This document shows, piece by piece, positions 1 through 8,326 of a stretch of 64,000 bases of DNA; the first letter of the stretch is position 1, and each line of letters begins with the position of its first letter. The notes under the pieces were generated by a model. That model saw only the letters and a list, made by a program, of their open reading frames with translations. It ran no database searches and was not told the origin of the DNA. This DNA is from JBGSYN01 sp041750975 (lineage in GTDB: Bacteria > Pseudomonadota > Alphaproteobacteria > Geminicoccales > Geminicoccaceae). The position numbers and the translations under genes were made by a program. The DNA lies in the NCBI GenBank assembly GCA_041750975.1, contig JBGSYN010000131.1, forward strand, positions 9,425 to 73,424. The letters run 5' to 3'.

Positions 1-45
1 GCGGGACGAAACGGCAATGCGCGTTTCCGATCGAGCTTGATGCGA

Positions 46-931
46 TCAGCTCTCCGGCCAGACAAGCGAACGGTGCACCTGCGTGCCGGCCATGCGCCAA
101 CGGCAAGCGATACGGCATGCGGCACCGGCGCGCGACGTCACCACAGGCGAAGGCGCTGGGAATGCTGGTTTCCTTGGCCTCATTCGTGTGGATCTGGACG
201 CCGAATGGGGTCTCTATCAGCGCGCAGCCCATCATTTCTGCGATGGGCGTTGCAGGGGCATTGCGCGGGACGGTGAACAGCCAGGCAAAATCCAACCGTC
301 TGCCATCGGCCAGAGACACATCCGCATAGCCGTCAACCCTGGCGATCGGCGTTTCCTCGATGCTCACCTGCCGCCGCGCCAGATCCCGCCGCGCCTCTGG
401 CTCGAGGGCCAGCGTGCCATTGATAAGGAAAGTCGCCTCGCCCCATTCCTGCAGGCCTTGCGCCTGATGGACCGAATTTGGTCCGGTTGCTATCACCCCG
501 ATGCGGCCCCGGTCCAACTCGTAGCCGTGGCAATAGGGGCAATGGAAGACGCTCGTACCCCACCGTTCAGCCAGTCCCGTGTTCGGGGGAAGCTGATCCA
601 AGACCCCGGTGGTGAACAACAGGCGTCGACCGCGAAAACTCTCGCCTGTCTGCGTTGTCACCGTGAAGTCGTCCTTCACGCCAGCGGCCCTTGCGGCCAG
701 CGCATCGACCCAGCTCAGTGTGGGATAGGCTTCAAGTTGCCCGCGGGCAGCCCGGGCGGTCTCGGCGGGATCGGCGCCATCCTGGCCTAGATATCCGTGC
801 GAATGGCTGGCAAAGCGGTTGCGCCGCTGCCCGGCATCGATGATCAGCACTGTTCTGCGCGCACGCAGAAGCTGGAGGGCAGCTGCCATTCCGGCGTAGC
901 TACCCCCGACAATGATCACATCGTATTGCAT
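46..931 (-). CDS. Thioredoxin-reductase-like FAD/NAD(P) oxidoreductase, apparent frameshift near the C-terminus
   Basis: Starts at the ATG 929-931 with an N-terminal dinucleotide-binding motif (VIIVGGSYAGMAA). A CPYCHGYEL segment near residue 135 is the redox CxxC site of the TrxB-like/GliT-like family. The starting frame runs open off the window edge, but after FACGDVAR (about 131-150) it stops resembling the family. The neighbouring frame then encodes GTQVHRSLVWPES and stops at 46-48. That is the usual family C-terminus and gives about 295 residues, the normal length. I infer a one-base gain or two-base loss near 128-136, from either mutation or a sequencing error. Probable role: FAD-dependent dithiol/disulfide oxidoreductase; substrate unknown. 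Confidence 0.75.
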
Positions 932-1481
932 CTTCTATTCCTTCTGTGCCTGCCGCGCTCGATGCCGCCGCGCGAAATCGGCGGTGAGATTGGCAACGGT
1001 GACATGGACAAAGCGCGTTTGCTGGTGTCAGCATGTCTGACCGGCTCCCAAAAGGCCGCCTCCCTTCGAACCGGGATAGTGAACACGTCGGCTGGGCGGT
1101 TGTTGCTGCGCGAGGCCTCATGAGCGAAGGCCTTGATCAATCAGGTGGAGGCGCGCTCCACGGACACGCGCAACCAGGTCGAATTCCTGCAGAGGGGGGC
1201 AGCCCGCGGATTGTCGGCGTTGTGCTGGGCGATATCGACGTCAGCGATCACGAAGGGCTGCGCGTCTCGGTGGCTGACTCCAAAAAACTGATGCCGTCGC
1301 CCGTCAACACGCGAGCCAACCTGCGCCCTGACAGGATCGCTGGGGCCGAATTACACACCAAGCCATGACCTTACCGGGTGTTCAAAGCTGGACGAGAATA
1401 AGGATATTCACAAAAGAACGGGACACGCCCGAAGGCGCATCCCGAATGAGGAGGAAGAGAGAATATTCAATATAGAACTTT
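932..1481. other. Gene-poor stretch between the flavoprotein and fasciclin genes
   Basis: About 550 bases with no convincing gene. On the minus strand just upstream of the flavoprotein, a short frame ends in a C-terminus-like stretch (FVHVTVANLTADFARRRH) but has an in-frame stop a few codons upstream. It could be the decayed tail of an older gene, perhaps a regulator. Short plus-strand frames here match no family I know. The only clear element is the terminator at 1411-1444. Confidence 0.5.
1411..1444 (-). terminator. Intrinsic terminator of the fasciclin gene
   Basis: Read on the minus strand, an 11-bp stem (CGGGATGCGCC/GGCGTGTCCCG, two G-U pairs) carries a UUCG tetraloop and is followed by TTCTTTTG. 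It lies about 40 bases past the stop of the fasciclin gene. This is a textbook Rho-independent terminator. Confidence 0.8.
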
Positions 1482-1958
1482 TTACGGCATGAGCACGGTA
1501 TCGATTACGTGAATGACACCATTATCTGCCGGAACGTCGGCCGTGCTGACCTTTATCTGGTTCACGGAGACCCCGTTGAAGCCGCTCACCCGAACATCAC
1601 TGCCCTGGACGGTCTCGACACTTTTGGCCATGCCACTGAGATCGCGAGACGACAAACGCCCCGGAACCACATGATAGGTTAAGAGCTCAACGAGTTGATC
1701 CTTGTTCTCGGGCTGCAGCAGGTTTTCGACAGTGCCTGCGGGAAGCTCCGCAAACGCCGCATCCGTCGGAGCGAAAACCGTGTACGGGCCCGGGCCGTGC
1801 AGCGTCTCGACGAGGTCGGCCGCCTGAATTGCCTGGACCAAAGTCGTGAATTGATCGTCTGCGGCTGCGGTCTCCACGATGTCAAGGGCGTAAGCAGAAT
1901 TGGCGAACGAAAACGGTACGGCGATCGCCGCGGCCAGTGCCATTTTTCGAAGGGTCAT
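1482..1958 (-). CDS. Secreted fasciclin (FAS1) domain protein
   Basis: 158 residues. The first 24 or so form a signal peptide (MTLRKMALAAAIAVPFSFA, cleavage probably after SAYA), so the protein is exported. The remainder is one FAS1 domain with both conserved boxes: YTVFAPTDAAFAELP near residues 60-75 and the closing NGVIHVIDTVLMP. FAS1 domains are adhesion or matrix modules of periplasmic and surface proteins. The gene stands alone, with its own terminator downstream and a divergent sirtuin gene upstream. Its exact ligand cannot be told from sequence. Confidence 0.93.
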   Translation of the reverse strand: MTLRKMALAAAIAVPFSFANSAYALDIVETAAADDQFTTLVQAIQAADLVETLHGPGPYTVFAPTDAAFAELPAGTVENLLQPENKDQLVELLTYHVVPGRLSSRDLSGMAKSVETVQGSDVRVSGFNGVSVNQIKVSTADVPADNGVIHVIDTVLMP

Positions 1959-2126
1959 TTGTGTCTCCCGATAAACGTTGTCTCATGCATAGGCGATAAT
2001 TGCCGCATTTCTACGCAGTGAGCCTTTTCCAGGATCAAGGCGTTAAACGCAGGCAGTCTTTACACAGTTATCATAAGTGCAAACAGGCGAATTCGTTCCC
2101 TCCACCCGATTGGTTTGTGGATACCT

Positions 2127-2861
2127 ATGGCCGGACTTGAGTTCGAGCGTATCGTCATTCTCACGGGCTCCGGCATTTCTGCCGATAGTGGCCACGCGAC
2201 CTTTCGGGGGTCAGGTGGGCTCTGGCAAGGCCGGCGCTTCGAGGAGGTTGCTACGCCCGGCGCCTTCGTCGCCGATCCGGAGCTAGTCCATCGCTTCTAT
2301 AACCTGCGACGCCGGCAGCTTCGCGATCCAGCCATTCAGCCCAATGCCGGTCATCGCGCGCTAGCCCGGCTTGAACGTGAGTGGCCGGGTGAGGTCTTGG
2401 TGATCACGCAGAATGTCGACAATCTCCATGAGCGGTCAGGGACCTTGAACCTCCTCCATATGCACGGTGAATTGGCCCGCTGCCGATGTGTCGAATGCGG
2501 CGAGGAATTCGAGTGGTTTGACGATCTTGAGACCCGAACGGCATGTCCGAACTGCGGGCGAACGGGCTGTTTGCGGCCGGCGATCGTCTGGTTCGGCGAA
2601 CAGCCCTGCCACATGCAAAAGATCGAGCATTCGCTCGAATATTGCGACCTGTTCGTGGCCATAGGCACTTCCCATACCGTTTACCCGGCCGCCGGTTTCA
2701 TCGCCCTCGTCAACACCTTCGGCACCGCCCACACTGTCGTGTTCAATCTCGAACCAGCGATGCACAGCGCCTTTGCCGAACATTATCATGGCCGGGCTTG
2801 CGATCTCCTGCCTCGATGGGTCGATCGAATTCTGGAAAGCCCTCGGACAAGCTGTGGATAA
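2127..2861 (+). CDS. cobB: NAD-dependent protein deacylase, sirtuin class III
   Basis: 244 residues from ATG 2127; a TTG at 2115 would add four residues and is less likely. The Rossmann entry (TGSGISADSG), QNVDNLH and HMHGEL motifs are present, with H113 as catalytic base. A zinc knuckle is formed by CRCVEC and CPNCGRTGC. The Y58-x-x-R61 pair (FYNLRRRQL) is the acyl-pocket signature of CobB/SIRT5-type enzymes that remove succinyl and malonyl groups as well as acetyl. It uses NAD and yields nicotinamide and O-acyl-ADP-ribose. The entry motif is slightly divergent (SGHATFRG where SGIPTFRG is usual). The stop codon lies within a perfect DnaA-box 9-mer. Confidence 0.93.
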   Translation: MAGLEFERIVILTGSGISADSGHATFRGSGGLWQGRRFEEVATPGAFVADPELVHRFYNLRRRQLRDPAIQPNAGHRALARLEREWPGEVLVITQNVDNLHERSGTLNLLHMHGELARCRCVECGEEFEWFDDLETRTACPNCGRTGCLRPAIVWFGEQPCHMQKIEHSLEYCDLFVAIGTSHTVYPAAGFIALVNTFGTAHTVVFNLEPAMHSAFAEHYHGRACDLLPRWVDRILESPRTSCG

Positions 2862-2922
2862 TTCTGGAAAACGCCCGCCGATCAATTGCCGCTGATTGCG
2901 GTTGAGCGACGCTGATTGGCGC

Positions 2923-3231
2923 TCAATGCCGTGGCGCTTGAGCAAACGAGGCTTGTTGCTCCGCGGTCGCTTCACCTTGATGCTTGGCTTTCCATTCACC
3001 GTAAGGCATGCCATAGACCATCTCGCGCGCCTTTTCGTAATCGACCTCCAGGCCGCGCTCATCGGCCGCCGCCGCGTACCATTTCGACAGGCAGTTCCGG
3101 CAGAAACCGGCAAGATTCATAAGATCGATATTCTGAACATCGGTCCGCTCGCGTAGGTGGGCCACGAGGGTTCGAAATGCCGCTGCCTCGAGTTCGAGCT
3201 TGGTTTGATCATCGATTTCGGAAGTCGCCAT
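2923..3231 (-). CDS. DUF1244 family protein
   Basis: 102 residues. The core NIDLMNLAGFCRNCLSKWY, followed by VYGMPYGEWKAKHQ, is the hallmark of the small DUF1244 family, common in Alpha- and Gammaproteobacteria. The FCRNC cysteine pair and nearby basic residues are conserved in the family. There is no signal peptide or membrane segment, so it is cytoplasmic. The biochemical function is not established. It converges with the sirtuin gene and lies downstream of the hibernation factor on the same strand. Confidence 0.9.
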   Translation of the reverse strand: MATSEIDDQTKLELEAAAFRTLVAHLRERTDVQNIDLMNLAGFCRNCLSKWYAAAADERGLEVDYEKAREMVYGMPYGEWKAKHQGEATAEQQASFAQAPRH

Positions 3232-3353
3232 GGCGGGCTCCAGTTTCCATCATTTTCGTCAACTCAACTGGATGTGGGGCCGTTGCCGCTCACCGCAAGT
3301 TCGATGGCCGGTCGTCGCGTGGCGCATGCCGATGCTGAGAGGTAGGTCTTCAA

Positions 3354-3707
3354 TCAGTGCAAGGCGGATCCACCGCGGCGGGTCCGGAGATAGGCCTCGA
3401 CCTGCCGGACCGCCGCATTGAAGGCATCGCGTAGCGCCACATAGACATCCGCGTGGGCAGGATCCTTGCTGTGCGCCTGGTTCACCACCAGGTCCTTGCC
3501 GGGAAGGGCGATGTGAATTCGGACCGCGAAGAGATTGCCCTTGGTGTGCGTCCGGTGGTCTTTTTCGACCACGACGCGGCAGCCCGTGATCTTGTCGGAG
3601 AAGCGCTCAAGGACCCGGGCCTTCTCACGGATCCGTTGCTCGAGTGCTGCCGAAGACGGGATCTGATGGAATGCAATTTCCAGGGGGAGCCTGGAGTCGT
3701 CGGCCAT
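3354..3707 (-). CDS. Short HPF/RaiA-type ribosome-associated protein
   Basis: 117 residues from ATG 3707, preceded by GGAG at good spacing; a GTG at 3719 is an alternative. It carries a single S30AE domain: beta-strand LEIAFHQIPSS, helix LEQRIREKARVLERF, and the basic HTKGNLFAVRIHIALPG stretch. Family members bind the 30S decoding region and silence ribosomes under stress. The C-terminal dimerisation domain of long HPF, usual in Alphaproteobacteria, is absent, so this is the short form and may be a second copy beside a long HPF elsewhere. Confidence 0.85.
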   Translation of the reverse strand: MADDSRLPLEIAFHQIPSSAALEQRIREKARVLERFSDKITGCRVVVEKDHRTHTKGNLFAVRIHIALPGKDLVVNQAHSKDPAHADVYVALRDAFNAAVRQVEAYLRTRRGGSALH

Positions 3708-3813
3708 CTCGGTCTCCACAGCTGCCCCTTGATTCAGAGAGGCTGGTCGCAGTGATACGTTCAGGGCAACTTTCTCTTGTCTACCATAGCGTTAGAAAAT
3801 GCCAAGTTGAGCG

Positions 3814-4950
3814 TCACGTTCCGAGCAACGTCGTTTCGATCAGCCAGTCGACGATGGCCTGCCGCGCTTCTTCCGGATCGGCACCTTGTTTCACTGCCGT
3901 CTCGAAGACCTCGATCTGATGTTCGGCACTTGTGCCGCGTGCGATCAGCGCCTGTGTGCCCTCGATGATGTCGAGCGATCCAAAACGAATTGCTTCCTCT
4001 CGCAGGATGCCGACTAGTTCCTCGATCAAACTCGCAAAGGGCACGAGCTGCCTCTGGCCCAGATCCAGGAGCGTGCCGGTCACGCCATAGCGCTGTGCGC
4101 GCCATTTATTCTCCTCGAGCAGCATCCGGCGATAGGAGCGCCAGGTCTGGTTGTTGGCGCGCAGCCGATAGAGAAAGGAGAGCAGCGCTTGGTAGAGGGC
4201 GGCCAGGATCACCGTATCCTCGAGCCGCGTGCACATGTCGCAAACGCGCATCTCCAGGGTCTGCTGCTTGATGCTTGGGCGGATGTCCCACCAGATCTTG
4301 GTCGGGTCGTCACAGACCTCGCACTCGGCCAGGAGATCGAGAAAATGCTGCCAATCCCTGAAACTCTCGAAATGCTCCGGAAAGCCCGTCCGCGGCAAGT
4401 CGCCGAAGATCGTCGTACGAAATGACTTTAGACCCGTTTCCTGGCCCTCCCAGAACGGCGAGGACGTGCTGAGTGCCAGAAAATGCGGTAGGAAGTATGC
4501 CATCTGACCCATCAGATCGATGCGCAGATCGTCGTCGTCGATCCCGGCATGGATATGCGTGCCGCAGATCACCAAGCGTCGCGCTATGGCCTGCATGTCA
4601 TGACTCAACAGGCGATAGCGGTCGAGATCGACGGTGCGCTGCTTGCGCCAGCTGGCGATCGGGTGCGTCGAGGCTGCGATCAGCCGCATACCATGCTCGT
4701 TGGCGATGCCCCCGACAGTGCCCCGCAAGTGGCGGAGCTGAGCTCTAACTTCGTCGACGGTTTCGCAAACCGCAGTGCCGACCTCGACCTGAGCCAGCAT
4801 CAGCTCATGCGTCACGCCATCGCCGAGCTTGCTCTTGCAATCTCTCATGAAGGCGTCCGGCGGCGTCGCCACGAGATCGCGGCTCACCGGATCGACGAGA
4901 AGATATTCTTCTTCTACGCCAAGGGTGAGGATCGGCTCGCGTGGCGCCAT
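3814..4950 (-). CDS. YbdK-type carboxylate-amine ligase (glutamate-cysteine ligase 2 family)
   Basis: 378 residues. The LTLGVEEEYLLVDP start, the QVEVGT stretch (near residue 55) and the HIHAGIDD motif (near residue 133) are characteristic of the GCS2/YbdK fold, which joins a carboxylate to an amine using ATP. E. coli YbdK has weak glutamate-cysteine ligase activity and its natural substrate is unknown, so gshA-like function should not be assumed. The start codon lies inside the upstream N-formylglutamate amidohydrolase gene (37-base overlap), so the two are made together and probably act on related peptide or glutamyl substrates. Confidence 0.9.
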   Translation of the reverse strand: MAPREPILTLGVEEEYLLVDPVSRDLVATPPDAFMRDCKSKLGDGVTHELMLAQVEVGTAVCETVDEVRAQLRHLRGTVGGIANEHGMRLIAASTHPIASWRKQRTVDLDRYRLLSHDMQAIARRLVICGTHIHAGIDDDDLRIDLMGQMAYFLPHFLALSTSSPFWEGQETGLKSFRTTIFGDLPRTGFPEHFESFRDWQHFLDLLAECEVCDDPTKIWWDIRPSIKQQTLEMRVCDMCTRLEDTVILAALYQALLSFLYRLRANNQTWRSYRRMLLEENKWRAQRYGVTGTLLDLGQRQLVPFASLIEELVGILREEAIRFGSLDIIEGTQALIARGTSAEHQIEVFETAVKQGADPEEARQAIVDWLIETTLLGT

Positions 4951-5765
4951 GATGAAATGCCCTCTAGTTCTTCCAGGATATTGCCCTCAAACAAGCGATA
5001 GGTCTCGGCGTTGCCTAGCGGCAATTCGAGACTGTTCGCCATCAGGTCCGCATAGATTTCGGCGCCGGCTGCCGTGTCGATCTGATCGTGCCGGATCTCG
5101 ATCATGAGATGCGGAAGCCGTGTCCGCTGTGCGTGAAACGTAACGGTAAAGCCGAAATCCTGCATTCCGGAATAGGGCTGGTTATCGCCGATCACAAGGT
5201 CGGTTTGCTCTCGCAGCCAGTTCAGGACGGGATTGCTGAGACGTCGGTCGCCGCGCCAGAGAATGCCGATCTGCCAGGGGCGATCTTCCCCGTTGAGGCG
5301 GCCCGTGAAACTGTGGACGGCGATGAGGGCGGGGATGACACCTTGCTGCCGAAACTTTCCCAGGCGCCGCGCAATGCAGCGATGGTAGGGCAGGAAGTAA
5401 TCTCGGATGCGTCGTTGGACGGCTTCCCGGCTGAGATCTCGGTTCCCCGGAACGACGCTTCGATCGCTTACCGCGGGAATCGAGGTTTCGATATAGGGAC
5501 GCCGGTTGGGATCGATGATCAGCCGCGAGGTGTGATTGATAATGGCTGGAGCCCGCAATCGCCGCGCAAGTCTGCGTGCAACATCGGCAGCACCGATGTC
5601 CCAGCCGATATGGAGTCCCAAAAGTTCAGCGCTGACACCAAGGTCACCCACTCCATAGGGGACGATGTTGCCGCCGTGATCGCAGAGTATCAGGACCGGT
5701 GCGCGACCTTGATCGTTGAAGGTCTCGATAAGTTCTGGTGGATCGGACGAAACGCTATCGTTCAT
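4914..5765 (-). CDS. N-formylglutamate amidohydrolase family protein
   Basis: 283 residues. PVLILCDHGGNIVPYG near the N-terminus and LIAVHSFTGRL in the middle are the metal-binding motifs of the FGase family (zinc-dependent amide hydrolases related to carboxypeptidase A). The C-terminal MIEIRHDQIDT is also conserved. In histidine degradation such enzymes release glutamate from N-formylglutamate. No hut gene is near, however, and the overlap with a YbdK ligase suggests a different amide substrate. It is the first gene of the two-gene unit, with about 270 bases of upstream intergenic DNA in which I see no clear promoter. Confidence 0.88.
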   Translation of the reverse strand: MNDSVSSDPPELIETFNDQGRAPVLILCDHGGNIVPYGVGDLGVSAELLGLHIGWDIGAADVARRLARRLRAPAIINHTSRLIIDPNRRPYIETSIPAVSDRSVVPGNRDLSREAVQRRIRDYFLPYHRCIARRLGKFRQQGVIPALIAVHSFTGRLNGEDRPWQIGILWRGDRRLSNPVLNWLREQTDLVIGDNQPYSGMQDFGFTVTFHAQRTRLPHLMIEIRHDQIDTAAGAEIYADLMANSLELPLGNAETYRLFEGNILEELEGISSWRHASRSSPLA

Positions 5766-6039
5766 GCCATATTCATTGCCAAATCAGGTACTTAGCGCCA
5801 AGATTGAATATACCGTATAGATCACGTTAGCGTTGAGGAAGGTTGCCCATATCGTTTGAAATCAAAACAATGATTGCTACTTTTGACAATTAGGTTGAGC
5901 ATAAGTTCGGGCCGAAACCCATATCTCCGGTGCTTTCCGTTTATCTTACTATCTTCATTTTTTCAGAGACTGCGTTAGGAGTTCGCTCACCTTTTGAATC
6001 TACAAAGATGGCAAGACCTGGATCGGAAGCCGCTACGGG

Positions 6040-6570
6040 ATGAAGACCTTTCGCAATCGGAAATGGACGTCATGGGCGATGATGCCAATGGCACTCGTGC
6101 TGGTTTGTTTTTCAGTAGCCGCGGCGCATGCCGAAAACGGCCCGTTCCATGCGGACCGTATCCTCATCGTGAAAAGTGAGCGGCAACTCTATTTGATCCA
6201 TGATGGCGAAGTACAGCGAAGCTTTCGCGTCGCTCTCGGGCGTACGCCGCGCGGTCACAAGCTCCATGAAGGAGATGGCCGGACGCCTGAAGGTCTATAT
6301 TATTTGAATGCGCGCAATCCCGACAGCAGGTTTCATAAAAGCCTGCGAATTTCCTATCCCAATGTCGAGGATCGGAAACGGGCTTATGCGCTCGGAAAAA
6401 AGCCGGGCGGGCAGATCATGATCCATGGGGTGCCCGACGAACTCGCACACTGGGGGCCAGATCATTACCTGTTCAATTGGACCGAAGGTTGTATCGCCGT
6501 CACAAATTCCGAGATCGAGATGATCTGGGATAGCGTCGAGGTTGGCACGCCGATCGAAATCCGACCCTGA
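6040..6570 (+). CDS. L,D-transpeptidase (YkuD), short secreted form
   Basis: 176 residues. A signal peptide (MMPMALVLVCFSVAAAHA) precedes a lone YkuD domain with catalytic signature IHG (H129) and TEGCIAVTN (C151). Such enzymes cut L,D bonds of peptidoglycan tetrapeptides and form 3-3 cross-links or attach proteins to the wall. The form without LysM or extra domains resembles the ErfK/YafK-like small enzymes. It is followed at once by an Lpp-like lipoprotein gene and a second YkuD gene, so a role in wall anchoring or its reversal is plausible. Which reaction it carries out cannot be read from sequence. Confidence 0.92.
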   Translation: MKTFRNRKWTSWAMMPMALVLVCFSVAAAHAENGPFHADRILIVKSERQLYLIHDGEVQRSFRVALGRTPRGHKLHEGDGRTPEGLYYLNARNPDSRFHKSLRISYPNVEDRKRAYALGKKPGGQIMIHGVPDELAHWGPDHYLFNWTEGCIAVTNSEIEMIWDSVEVGTPIEIRP

Positions 6571-6656
6571 ATACAAACTATTCCATTTGCGCGCTTGCTG
6601 GGAGCATCAACAGGTCTGGTCCCTTATGCGTAGGGAGCTGGTGAAAACAATGCTAC

Positions 6657-6684
6657 TTCAAGTTGTTGCTAACATGGTTATAAT
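6657..6684 (+). promoter_or_regulatory. Probable sigma-70 promoter of the Lpp-like gene
   Basis: A perfect TATAAT at 6679-6684 is preceded at 16 bases by TTCAAG (6657-6662), a weak -35. Transcription would start near 6691 and give a leader of about 100 bases before the lipoprotein gene. High expression is expected for a structural lipoprotein. Confidence 0.55.
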
Positions 6685-6792
6685 TGCCACCACTTCAAAT
6701 TAAGGAGGCTCACCCCGTTGAGTGGAATCCCAAATTGAAGATAGCGCAGGCTTGGTCTGCATAATATCAATCGTTCCAAAGGAGAGAAAGAG

Positions 6793-7059
6793 ATGAGACG
6801 ATTTGTGAGTTTGACGTCCAGCTTTGTATTGCTGTCTTCGGCAGCGCTTCTCGCTGGCTGCGCCAGCAACTCGGATATCACCGAACTTCGCAACGAGATC
6901 GATTCGGTCCGCACGATTGCCGAGAGCGCCGACAGCAAGGCGACAGAGGCTCTTGCTACGGCAAATCAGGCCTCGTCCGATGCCGCTGCGGCTTCGTCCG
7001 AAGCGCAGACAGCAAGCGAGAAGGCCGATCGGATCTTTTCGGAAAGCCTGCGCAAATAG
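6793..7059 (+). CDS. lpp: Lpp/OprI-like murein lipoprotein with alanine zipper
   Basis: 88 residues with a clear lipobox (LLAGC, Cys near residue 22), followed by a Ser/Asn start of the mature protein that favours sorting to the outer membrane. The rest is one uninterrupted alanine-rich heptad coiled coil (TEALATANQASSDAAAAS). It ends in Arg-Lys, the same C-terminus by which E. coli Lpp is covalently joined to peptidoglycan diaminopimelate. Strong SD AGGAGAG lies upstream. Lpp is well known in Gammaproteobacteria, whereas studied Alphaproteobacteria mostly tether beta-barrel proteins instead, so an Lpp-like tether between two L,D-transpeptidase genes is notable. Confidence 0.88.
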   Translation: MRRFVSLTSSFVLLSSAALLAGCASNSDITELRNEIDSVRTIAESADSKATEALATANQASSDAAAASSEAQTASEKADRIFSESLRK

Positions 7060-7110
7060 GCGCTGCTGCGTCGCCAAGCGACGCTATAAACTCTCGTGAA
7101 GTGACATCCA

Positions 7111-7141
7111 CATGCCGCGGTCAGTCTAAGACCGCGGCATG
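7111..7141 (+). terminator. Perfect hairpin downstream of the Lpp-like gene
   Basis: A 12-bp perfect stem (CATGCCGCGGTC/GACCGCGGCATG) with a 7-base loop lies 52 bases after the lpp stop. It is not followed by a long T-run, so it may work as a weak terminator or an mRNA 3' stabiliser rather than a full stop before the second transpeptidase gene. Confidence 0.65.
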
Positions 7142-7240
7142 GTCATCAGATTTAACGACATTATCTAAGAGATGATCCAGCCTTTAAGTTCTGGAGATGT
7201 GGTTGTGCGTTCGGGACAACAACCTGTATTGTAAGGTTCG

Positions 7241-8326
7241 ATGACGACTTTCTTGAGCGAGACCTCTGAGCATTTTCCCGATCACGCATCAAGTCCATCG
7301 GCATTGAAGAGGACTCCGCCGTCACGTCGGAGGTTCCTGACCACGGGCGTGGCGGCGGCAATGACGATGGCCGCCGGTTTCAGAATTCGTGCGAACTCGG
7401 CCAATGCAGCGCTGGTCGATCCGGATGAAACCAGCGATCTTATCGGTGAGCCGAAACTCATCGTCACCACCGGCGATCGTACCCTGCTCGATGTCGCTCT
7501 GGAACACGATCTTGGTGTCATCGAGATCTCGGCAGCCAATCCCGGGGTCGATGTCTGGGTGCCCGGCAAGGATCAGCCCATCTTGCTGCCAAGCCAGCAT
7601 CTTGCGCCAATGGCGCCCCATGAAGGCATTGTCGTCAATATCTCAGAGCTCAGGCTTTACTACTTTCCAGGTGCCGGACAGGCGCCCATCACGCATGCAA
7701 TCGGCATCGGGCGGGAAGGGTTCCAGACCCCGATCGGCACCACCAGCGTCATACGGAAAAATGCTAATCCGACCTGGTATCCAACCGAGGCAACGCGGAT
7801 CGACAAGCCGGAATTACCGGCTGTTGTCGGACCAGGTCCGGATAATCCGTTGGGCAATCGGGCCATCTATCTGGGCTGGCCGACTTACTTGATCCACGGC
7901 ACCAACAAGCCGCTCGGGGTCGGCCGCAGAGTTAGTCGCGGCTGTATTCGTCTTTATCCAAGCTCGATCGAAGCCCTGTTCGAGATGGTGCCGGTAGGGA
8001 CTCCGGTGCGAACGGTCGAGCAGCCGATCAAGATCGGACGTCACCGCGGAGAACTCTATATCGAAGCGCATCCTGATTTCGACCAACTCGATGAACTCGA
8101 ATTCTCCTACGAACTGACCGTCAAACCGAACATCGATATCACCGACATGCTGGTGTCCGTGGCCGGCGACGATATCGACCGCGTGGATTGGAATGTCGTC
8201 CAGGCGGAATTGACCAATCGCCGCGGCGTGCCGACCCAGATCTCCCGCCCGACCTTGCGCGATCGCGTACCGGATGAGCTATTTTCACAGAACTATCCGG
8301 CGACGAAGGTTTTGGGTCTTTACTAA
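7241..8326 (+). CDS. Tat-exported L,D-transpeptidase of the ErfK/YbiS type
   Basis: 361 residues. The N-terminus has a twin-arginine motif (SRRRFLTTG) followed by a hydrophobic stretch. A LysM-like segment (DRTLLDVALEHDLGVIEISAANP) comes next, then the YkuD catalytic domain with IHGTNKP (H219) and SRGCIRL (C235). The extra C-terminal region is typical of the ErfK/YbiS/YcfS/YnhG group, whose E. coli members attach Lpp to peptidoglycan. With an Lpp-like gene 180 bases upstream, this is the best candidate for the enzyme that anchors it. Tat export is unusual, since the E. coli enzymes use Sec. Confidence 0.92.
   Translation: MTTFLSETSEHFPDHASSPSALKRTPPSRRRFLTTGVAAAMTMAAGFRIRANSANAALVDPDETSDLIGEPKLIVTTGDRTLLDVALEHDLGVIEISAANPGVDVWVPGKDQPILLPSQHLAPMAPHEGIVVNISELRLYYFPGAGQAPITHAIGIGREGFQTPIGTTSVIRKNANPTWYPTEATRIDKPELPAVVGPGPDNPLGNRAIYLGWPTYLIHGTNKPLGVGRRVSRGCIRLYPSSIEALFEMVPVGTPVRTVEQPIKIGRHRGELYIEAHPDFDQLDELEFSYELTVKPNIDITDMLVSVAGDDIDRVDWNVVQAELTNRRGVPTQISRPTLRDRVPDELFSQNYPATKVLGLY

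Noticed and set aside
83..790. 235-codon plus-strand frame
   Set aside because: It lies opposite the thioredoxin-reductase-like gene, whose minus-strand translation has clear motifs.
1033..1368. 111-codon plus-strand frame in the 550-base gap
   Set aside because: No recognisable motif, no good SD, and it does not resemble a protein family in any part I could judge.
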